From a virus: a DNA stretch of 22,574 bases. Under the pieces are notes generated by a model. The model saw nothing but the letters and a program-made list of their open reading frames with translations, did no database searches and was not told the DNA's origin. Below, piece by piece: positions 17,001 to 22,574 of this stretch; position 1 is the stretch's first letter; every line of letters begins with the position of its first letter. The position numbers and the translations under genes are program-made. The stretch is taken from positions 1 through 22,574 of IMG/VR virus record IMGVR_UViG_3300020470_001073; one strand, given 5' to 3'.

Positions 17001-20000
17001 ATCCTTAGCAGCATTGGTAGAACTAGAAGTAAACCTAACAGTCTTAGTTCCAGCAGTTACCCTAATCTGTTCTGATGTAGTATCATACTCCAATGTGTCT
17101 GGACTACCAGTCCAAGCAGCATTTTGCAATGGTGAATATCCACCAGGAATTAAAATAAGTCCACTAGCATTACCATTTTCATCAGTAATGATTGATCCAT
17201 TAAATCCAGAAAGTGAATTACCAGCAATTCCAGTAAACTTGCTATCTGGAGTAACCCATCTAGAAATATCTTTACCTTCTAGGAAAGGATATAGTCTTGT
17301 TGATGGCTTAAGTCTAGTAATTACATACTTAACAGCAATACTTCTAGCAAAGAATCTTAGAGAAGTAGCAACTGTACCCTGAGTATTACTATCGGTAGAA
17401 AGTCCTTTACCTATTTCATTATTTTGTGGACTTACATTAGAAGAACTAGCAACACTTGCTGTTTGTACTGTTGATGCAGCAGAATCAGAGTTTGTAGATG
17501 AGAAAGAAGAAATCTCTCCAAATGAATTCTTAGAACCAACCCAGTTAACAACAAATGAATCAAATATACTTGAGAATGCATCCTTTACATCATTCTTAGC
17601 AATAAAGATTGAATAAAGTTTAGTATTGTTATCTACAATTAAAGGTTCTACAGTCTTATCATACCAAGGATCAATAGAAGGAGTTAAATGACCTTCTCCA
17701 ACATACTGTAATGAAACAAATGGGTTAGGATTAATTGTCTTAGTTGCAGAAGAATTTCCAATAAGAGGAAGAGTTGTATATGGTAATGTTATAGCATCAC
17801 CTGTTCTTTGATAACCACTGATAACTCTTTGGTCATCTCTAGTATTAACTTCATTCAAAGAATAAGAATCTTCATTAGTTTGAGATCTTAATACAGACTG
17901 TTGTGTATCAATAGCACACTTATAGTCTGGAGAAGAAATATCTCCAACTAAATGAGTCTCAAAGTTATCAACAATAAATCCTGTCTTAAATCTATCAAAT
18001 CCAATCTCATCACGAATCTGCATACCCAATGCTTGTTGCTCAAGTATGCTTAATGTTGTGTAATATTCTAATCGTTCGATACGCTTTTCAAGCTTACCGA
18101 TATCCTTCATTGTATATCTACGATTATCAACAGGAGTAATTCTCAAATCCTTACTTGATGTCGTAAATGCAGGAATATAGATGTAATATAATGCAACAGC
18201 ATCATCTATATTCTCTGGTCTAGTTGGGTTCTGTGATGAATTACCTTCCTTGAGTACAAATTGACCTTTCTTGTTTAAGAAAATACCGTCAATTCTGTTG
18301 AGGAATTCAGTTTGACTGAAGCTAAACGTAAATTCAAGATTAGCATCTGGAGCAGGAGTAACTGAAAGAACACCGCCTTCTCCAGTAAAACTAGTTGATC
18401 CTCCTTGTCTTGATGAAGTATTACTATAACCAGTGACAAATGAGGTGGAATCGACTTTTGGTCTAAAGTCAAGAACATTCTTAAGAGAAACAATGCCATA
18501 GACAGAAGAGTTAAATGTAGGAATTTCTTCTAAGGTAACACCAGCCTCATGACTATAACTATCAACGGTACAGAAATCTCCTTGTGAATGCTCAAAGTAA
18601 TCGAATGCTACAACCAGTTGTCCAGTTGGTGCTTCGTATCCTGGTTTTAAAACTATTCTTGAAGTATCATAGAAGGTTTCTCTTTGTCCATTGTCGAAAG
18701 TAAATCTTTCGGTAACATCAATACCATTACCAGTTAAATTTCCAGCAGTATCAACACTAGGAGGTTGGGTAGATGTACCCTCATAGATGTATCTTAGTTT
18801 AAATGCATCAGAGTATGTTGAAAGAATAGTTGATTCATCATCGAAATTCTCACCACGAAGAGGAATAACTCTATCTCCAACAGCTTTAATAAGAATTCTC
18901 TTATTCTTAATAGCAGTCTTAATTCTTGGACGAGCCTTAGTTAATTCTAGTGTTGCTGTTAATTTTAACTTAGGGAAATTAGAAGTAGCACCAAATACTG
19001 TAGTTGGTAATGTAACTACAACAGAACCAGCATTCAATCCACTAGCTAAGTCAGTAGTAGATGAAGTTGATATATCATCTTCTGTGATATAGATGATATC
19101 ACCCTTGGAAACATTAGTTGAATCACCTGGATCCAATACAGTCATAATAAAGTTGGATTCATTAAATCCTACAAACCTTTGTGTACCAAAAGGTAACTGT
19201 GCTGTGAATGTAATAGAACTACCACTAGTACTAGAGGCAGTAACAAAATCTCTTCTATAATAGTACTTGATCTTAGAATCATCAGAACCTCTAGAGATAG
19301 AAGATACCTGACCACTTCCAGTTGGGTATAAAAGAGTTCCTTGATTGAAGTTATCAATCTTAGGTGTAATCTTAACTACACTATCATTAACAACTGCATC
19401 AGGAAGTACTGTATCCAAATAAATTCTAGACTTTAATGTTCCATCTGGTTTTGTAGCATATGATACACATGCTCTTACAGACTTACCATCTTGTCCAGTA
19501 TATTGGATATAGTCACCTTGCTTCAAGAATTGAGTAGCATCGCCACCAAATCCATTACACTCCAATAATTTGTATCCTTTGTTACCTGAGAATGTATAAG
19601 ATGTTACAGGTACTAGGGTTGTATTTGTAGTTTTCTGACTTTCTATATCTGCTGTAAACTTATTAGCACCAAGAGATCCAAAAGCAGAACCAAAAGACTT
19701 AACATCTTGAGGACTATATGTAACTACAGTATCTCTAAACAATACAGCATCTACTCTAGCAGCAAGAGTAACAGTACCACCACCAACATTGACACTTACT
19801 AGAGGTGGTTGATTATATGTCTGTGTGAAAGCAGATCTTTCTTTTACTTCAACATTTGTTACATATCCAGTTCCACCAGTATCTACAGTTACAGTAACTT
19901 TAGAAGTATCAAATAATTGTCCGTTAATATTTAAATTAGTGTTTGATGGATATCCACCAGTACTTCTATACTTAACAACAAAGTGTGAAATAGTATTATC

Positions 20001-22244
20001 TGTTGCGATCTTCGCAGCATTATCACCTTCGTCTCTAATAGTTTCACCTGATCTGAACTTACCAGATAAAGTACGAACCATTAATATACCAACACTACTA
20101 AAGTCTGATGTTTCAGTTCCCTCAACAATACCATAAGCACCGCTAGTTACTCCAACAACATACTGACCAGAAGCAAATCCTGTTGCTGGTTGTGCTTCTA
20201 ATGTTAACTTAGTAAAGAATGTTGGTGCAAAATATGATAGACCAAAGATACCATTATAGGCAGCATCTCCATTGGAGAGTCTTCCTTTAGATAATATATT
20301 ATCGGTATCTCCGTTAAAACCAAATCCTCTTTCTTTAAGACTAAAGTTACTTGGTTTTGCAGTACCTATAAGAGGAGTTACTACAGGGTTATAATCAATA
20401 ACATAACCCAACCTATTAGCAGCAGCTCCAGAACCAGTTGTGGTGTCTAGATATAAGAATCTTCTTTCTGCTGAATCATCTTCTGCATCATATTCAGTGA
20501 TAGCAGCTAACTGTGATTTCTTTCCAAGTAAAGTAATTTCTGCAAATTTCTTTGCTGTATCTCCAGGACTTGCATCTGGTCTAGTTACTAAACTATATCC
20601 AATAACCTTAAGTGTATTAAATGCTGCTGGAAGACCTGATGCTCTAGTTGATACAACATATACCTGATTAGTACCATCACATACATCTGTATATACTAGT
20701 GTTGGTAATCCACTAGAAGGGTTTGCTTTGTCTACAAGATCAGCTTTGGTTATTTCTACTGTGACAGTTTTAATACCGTCACTGTCAGTAAATATAGTTC
20801 CTCTTCTATCAACAGTACTTACTCTTCCATCTCCATTTAAAGCAAACCTTTGAGAAGAACCGAACTCTAAATTCTGACCAATAGTTCCATCATTGTAAAC
20901 ATTAAAGAACTCAAGATCTGGATAAGCAGTTAAATCAGATCCTTCTGAGTTTAATGGTACTGATCCACTAGTATTTGTAATTGCGTATGTTGGGAGACCT
21001 CTTGTTTTAAGAGTTATATTATTTGATTCTAATGTATCTCTTGCTTTGCTAATTTCAAGGTTCTTTGTCTCCTTGTTAACAATTTCATATCCTCTAATAT
21101 ATGCTTTACCTGCTCCAACACCAGCAAGCATTAACTTACTTGCATCTTCGGCAGATTTACCATTATAGAGTCCATCAGAATCAACAGCATATACACCATT
21201 GTTTCCATCCTTCTGTGCATACTCTCTGACATCAACAGAGAAGTTATCCACAACATAATCACCAGACTCATCATATGTCCTTCTAGCAAGAGTCTGTTCT
21301 AATAGTGAGTAGTCTGCTTGTACTACTTTCTTTTGTATTACACCACTCTTAACCCTTAAGAGTTGAATAAAATTCTTATCAGTCTGAGCAGTTAAAGCAT
21401 ATTGCTGAAGTGCAAGACTTATTTTTAATCTATGTGCTCCTGGTGCAGAGAAGTTAGAAGAACTAGTTGCATTATCATACAGAGTTGTATCTTCCTCTGG
21501 AGTTACAATATCTTCTGTAATCTTAAAACCTACTTTAGCACTAGGTGCATTGTAATATGGATCAACAACTAATAGTTGCTCATCATTACGTACAAAATAT
21601 CCATTAACAAAGTAAATACCTTCTTCTACTTTAACAGCAGAAGCATATCCCATAGCAGGACTTACTACCGAAGATTCTACATTTGTATCTGGATCAGTAA
21701 CAGTAACAGCAGTTGGAAGAACAGATCCATCAGTTCCTACTACCATTAAAGGAGTATTAACACCATTAATTACTTCTAAAGTCTCACCTTGTCTAAAAGT
21801 AGACTCATTATTAGCATTACCACTGGTGGTGTATATAACAAATAAGGTATCAGAATTAGTTTCTGTAGCAATCTTAGTAGAAACTACGTTACCAATAACA
21901 CCAGAAGTTAAACCCTTTAACCGAGTTCCTACTAGTGTCGAGATATCATATTTCTTATAAACGATATTACCGCTGCCATCGTTTACAGCAACTTCAGAGA
22001 CAGAAGACAATTTAACAAAATCAAGCTTATTGTTAAGACCTACCTCACCAGGTATTACTAAGTCTCCCTGCTTGAAAGCATATTTACCAAATTGCTCAAC
22101 CTGATTCTGTAGAATCGATTGAAGTTGTGTTAATTCTCTGCCTTGGATAGAGTAACCAGGACGGAAAAGAATCTTATAAAAGTTCTTACTCGCATCAAAG
22201 TCCTCAAAATAAGGAGATACATTTAAATTCGTCTTTTGAGGCAT
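14067..22244 (-). CDS. Giant virion/baseplate-type structural protein, DUF4815-like, 2725 aa
   Basis: The N-terminus (NVSPYFEDFDASKNFYKI, then a LQSILQNQVEQFGK segment and a GDLVIPGE turn) is the signature I associate with the DUF4815-type structural proteins of T4-like cyanophages. Most of the chain is beta-rich, Thr/Ser/Gly-rich sequence. One clear helical segment, residues about 1370-1430 (IGKLEKRIERLEYYTTL and onward), is predicted to form a coiled coil and may be an oligomerisation core. Short glycine-rich GTGY-type repeats appear near residues 830-870 and 1960-2040. The end (FSSFGIKIVMRSDDPVY..KIQDLRTVASY) looks like a conserved terminal domain. There is no signal peptide or membrane segment. 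The ATG at 22244 is preceded by a weak GGCGGA ribosome site. The position directly after gp8 is where T4 carries genes 9 and 10, so attachment to the baseplate wedge is a reasonable inference, not shown. Length may vary among relatives. Confidence 0.75.
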   Translation of the reverse strand: MPQKTNLNVSPYFEDFDASKNFYKILFRPGYSIQGRELTQLQSILQNQVEQFGKYAFKQGDLVIPGEVGLNNKLDFVKLSSVSEVAVNDGSGNIVYKKYDISTLVGTRLKGLTSGVIGNVVSTKIATETNSDTLFVIYTTSGNANNESTFRQGETLEVINGVNTPLMVVGTDGSVLPTAVTVTDPDTNVESSVVSPAMGYASAVKVEEGIYFVNGYFVRNDEQLLVVDPYYNAPSAKVGFKITEDIVTPEEDTTLYDNATSSSNFSAPGAHRLKISLALQQYALTAQTDKNFIQLLRVKSGVIQKKVVQADYSLLEQTLARRTYDESGDYVVDNFSVDVREYAQKDGNNGVYAVDSDGLYNGKSAEDASKLMLAGVGAGKAYIRGYEIVNKETKNLEISKARDTLESNNITLKTRGLPTYAITNTSGSVPLNSEGSDLTAYPDLEFFNVYNDGTIGQNLEFGSSQRFALNGDGRVSTVDRRGTIFTDSDGIKTVTVEITKADLVDKANPSSGLPTLVYTDVCDGTNQVYVVSTRASGLPAAFNTLKVIGYSLVTRPDASPGDTAKKFAEITLLGKKSQLAAITEYDAEDDSAERRFLYLDTTTGSGAAANRLGYVIDYNPVVTPLIGTAKPSNFSLKERGFGFNGDTDNILSKGRLSNGDAAYNGIFGLSYFAPTFFTKLTLEAQPATGFASGQYVVGVTSGAYGIVEGTETSDFSSVGILMVRTLSGKFRSGETIRDEGDNAAKIATDNTISHFVVKYRSTGGYPSNTNLNINGQLFDTSKVTVTVDTGGTGYVTNVEVKERSAFTQTYNQPPLVSVNVGGGTVTLAARVDAVLFRDTVVTYSPQDVKSFGSAFGSLGANKFTADIESQKTTNTTLVPVTSYTFSGNKGYKLLECNGFGGDATQFLKQGDYIQYTGQDGKSVRACVSYATKPDGTLKSRIYLDTVLPDAVVNDSVVKITPKIDNFNQGTLLYPTGSGQVSSISRGSDDSKIKYYYRRDFVTASSTSGSSITFTAQLPFGTQRFVGFNESNFIMTVLDPGDSTNVSKGDIIYITEDDISTSSTTDLASGLNAGSVVVTLPTTVFGATSNFPKLKLTATLELTKARPRIKTAIKNKRILIKAVGDRVIPLRGENFDDESTILSTYSDAFKLRYIYEGTSTQPPSVDTAGNLTGNGIDVTERFTFDNGQRETFYDTSRIVLKPGYEAPTGQLVVAFDYFEHSQGDFCTVDSYSHEAGVTLEEIPTFNSSVYGIVSLKNVLDFRPKVDSTSFVTGYSNTSSRQGGSTSFTGEGGVLSVTPAPDANLEFTFSFSQTEFLNRIDGIFLNKKGQFVLKEGNSSQNPTRPENIDDAVALYYIYIPAFTTSSKDLRITPVDNRRYTMKDIGKLEKRIERLEYYTTLSILEQQALGMQIRDEIGFDRFKTGFIVDNFETHLVGDISSPDYKCAIDTQQSVLRSQTNEDSYSLNEVNTRDDQRVISGYQRTGDAITLPYTTLPLIGNSSATKTINPNPFVSLQYVGEGHLTPSIDPWYDKTVEPLIVDNNTKLYSIFIAKNDVKDAFSSIFDSFVVNWVGSKNSFGEISSFSSTNSDSAASTVQTASVASSSNVSPQNNEIGKGLSTDSNTQGTVATSLRFFARSIAVKYVITRLKPSTRLYPFLEGKDISRWVTPDSKFTGIAGNSLSGFNGSIITDENGNASGLILIPGGYSPLQNAAWTGSPDTLEYDTTSEQIRVTAGTKTVRFTSSSTNAAKDTVDSYAEIKYYAVGRLPENPSTINSTSPSVFKANEGVQLIDSVTDVEARPNPLAQTFKIENFDGGCFGTSVDLFFNKKSTNVPVRVYITNTESEKPGKYILPGTEVSLLPDSLVRVYTNGILTVRIGETITGSKSNCSGPLAKVLDRNNNELTPASNGDVSLTNEQVYTFVFSNHNGKTFKSNETLIIPVLTTYNNANNTALSVTIAKDAGKVSNLNVTATGGSYESAVLSFESPQLPGGSIANGKVSISDGKIYDAEATLFGSEYTAPPSIVVKGIGTGAAGAVVEAEITIDTPAVRMGVAIDSTGVTDSTTPTTFNFKNPVYLQNNSEYALVVETDSTEYSLWTSRLGDIDIATSTPVVTTPSLGSVYRSQNTESWSEDLFEDLKFTLNRAEFDLTRNGSLKLENEDLGYEMLSANPVETDATANAGATSPLFRNNNKVMRVQHRDHGFEDSGKSYVFFNGGVDVGGIPATQLNTRLYSVSNSGVDYYHITSPTVAASTLKGAGSNVLASHNRKFEKLYPQVNYLTFSDTSVESTVKTTNVLPVDSTSTNYVSYSQTVHEKTFLNEIHYFNNQKVIASPINQTMNTLDRSLEYEIKLSSQVSHLSPLIDLSSASVKLATNRIEKSKGQEDRYGRRDQVLSFKEVSYFALSNVSGTPTINTGYTVEGYTSKAKGTIARVVDISGTPNIFVRVSTANGFQKGEGIVFGESALSSQSWNGSSGVVVGNDPTRQVFSVDVAGAIIARNPSTLSSTFDDKIEGKVVFFDSQNQIATVKNDKKPYGTLGYTESLSESSGSGNARSGDGVEDIFRAGDIISYPGQSSDTTGYWEIKSVGYTDGIEYNPEITFSDSSSIAKYTTKEVSIGNPGTTIDVRLTVNVKNIDDIQVLYRYKKSSSQETFENIEWEYFNATGLPDTTQYPTSENTISGIVEKQSAYQELKYSVQNLPEFSSFGIKIVMRSDDPVYVPKIQDLRTVASY

Positions 22245-22278
22245 CGTATTCCGCCAATATACTAGTATCCTTCGATGT

Positions 22279-22286
22279 TATTTAGC
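22279..22286 (-). promoter_or_regulatory. T4-like late promoter motif (GCTAAATA) before the 2725-aa gene
   Basis: Read on the minus strand this octamer is GCTAAATA, one mismatch from the T4-type late promoter core NATAAATA read by gp55-directed RNA polymerase. It lies in the 56-nt gap after the gp8 stop, with 34 nt between the motif and the ATG at 22244. The identical octamer occurs 36 nt before the ATG at 7907. These are two of the few real intergenic gaps in the window, and the matching distances argue that the motif is functional. Confidence 0.55.
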
Positions 22287-22300
22287 GAGGATCCAAGTAA

Positions 22301-22574
22301 TCAGAATTCGATAACTAGTTTAATATCCTCGATTTGGTCAGCAGCACGAGTGATTAGTCTTCTATTCTCAACATAGATGACATCACCTGAATTGTTGTCA
22401 ATTTCAGGAGCACCCAAACCACTGGCAAGAGTTATACCTTCTACTGCTCCGTTAGCACTGGTATCAACATTTCCTGACGCGGTAGAAGATCCACCAGTAA
22501 CAGCGTTTGAACCATTAGATTCAAATGCATATACCTTACCATCAGAGTCAATATGCTGTGCATTACGCTGATAA
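22301..22574 (-). CDS. 8: Baseplate wedge subunit gp8, C-terminal part (5' end outside window)
   Basis: About 90 C-terminal codons are present, ending in a TGA stop; the start lies beyond the right edge. The last 30 residues read SGDVIYVENRR, then a few residues, then ADQIEDIKLVIEF. This lines up without gaps with the C-terminus of T4 gp8 as I remember it (SGEMIYMENRP...MDQTEEINILFTF). In T4, gp8 is a dimeric component of the baseplate wedge, placed between gp7, gp10 and gp6. Upstream of the conserved tail is a glycine/serine/alanine-rich stretch (GGSSTASGNVDTSANGA) that looks like a surface loop. The next gene starts 56 nt downstream on the same strand. The identification rests on a short but diagnostic segment. 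The alternative, another baseplate protein with the same terminal motif, is less likely. Confidence 0.8.
   Translation of the reverse strand, partial: YQRNAQHIDSDGKVYAFESNGSNAVTGGSSTASGNVDTSANGAVEGITLASGLGAPEIDNNSGDVIYVENRRLITRAADQIEDIKLVIEF

Noticed and set aside
17014-17382. Plus-strand open frame of 122 codons
   Set aside because: It lies wholly inside the 2725-aa gene on the opposite strand, has a low-complexity hydrophobic composition, and shows no promoter or ribosome site. It is a shadow of the real gene.
22259-22268. Perfect palindrome ATACTAGTAT in the leader of the 2725-aa gene
   Set aside because: Ten-base AT-rich palindromes are expected by chance at this composition, and there is no second copy before the other late gene.
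22286-22331. Inverted repeat CGAGGAT / ATCCTCG around the gp8 stop as a terminator
   Set aside because: The stem is only 7 bp with a loop of more than 30 nt, no T-tract follows, and it overlaps the coding end and the promoter motif. Too weak to call.

Overview
The window is AT-rich and every gene I can support lies on the minus strand. It looks like part of the late structural cluster of a T4-like marine myovirus, most likely a cyanophage of Prochlorococcus or Synechococcus. The anchor is the gene fragment at the right edge. Its C-terminus (SGDVIYVENRR...ADQIEDIKLVIEF) matches, from memory, the C-terminus of T4 baseplate wedge protein gp8 (SGEMIYMENRP...MDQTEEINILFTF). The proteins that follow carry sequence signatures I associate with cyanophage virion proteins. 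No host metabolic genes, tRNAs, integrase or transposases are present.

In transcription order (high to low coordinate) the layout is: the C-terminal part of gp8 (22301-22574); a 56-nt gap with a T4-like late promoter motif; a 2725-aa virion/baseplate-type protein (14067-22244); an 11-nt gap; a 68-aa coiled-coil protein (13849-14055); a 14-nt overlap; a 1797-aa tail-fibre-like protein (8469-13862); a 2-nt gap; a 166-aa protein (7966-8466); a 58-nt gap with a second copy of the same late promoter motif; and a giant protein of at least 2635 aa (1-7907) that runs off the left edge. Coding density is essentially complete, and no stretch of 300 bases lacks a gene.

The genes probably work together at the distal end of the tail. 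In T4, gene 8 is followed by baseplate, tail-fibre-connector and short-tail-fibre genes (9 to 12). Here that position holds very long, modular, beta-rich and glycine/threonine-rich proteins, plausibly the host-contact apparatus of the virion. This role is inferred from position and module types.

The most striking content is the modular architecture. The protein at 1-7907 has a pectate-lyase-like beta-helix start, then a block of 13 modules, each with an invariant C-x2-D ... YPR signature. The block includes a three-module super-repeat and is interrupted by a duplicated helical domain. The 1797-aa protein has two cupredoxin-like segments, one retaining a full His/Cys/His/Met set and one split by another repeat module. 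It also has four copies of an 'ASTTGI..GM' module, glycine-rich GSGY repeats, a duplicated tail-fibre module and a possible carbohydrate-binding module.
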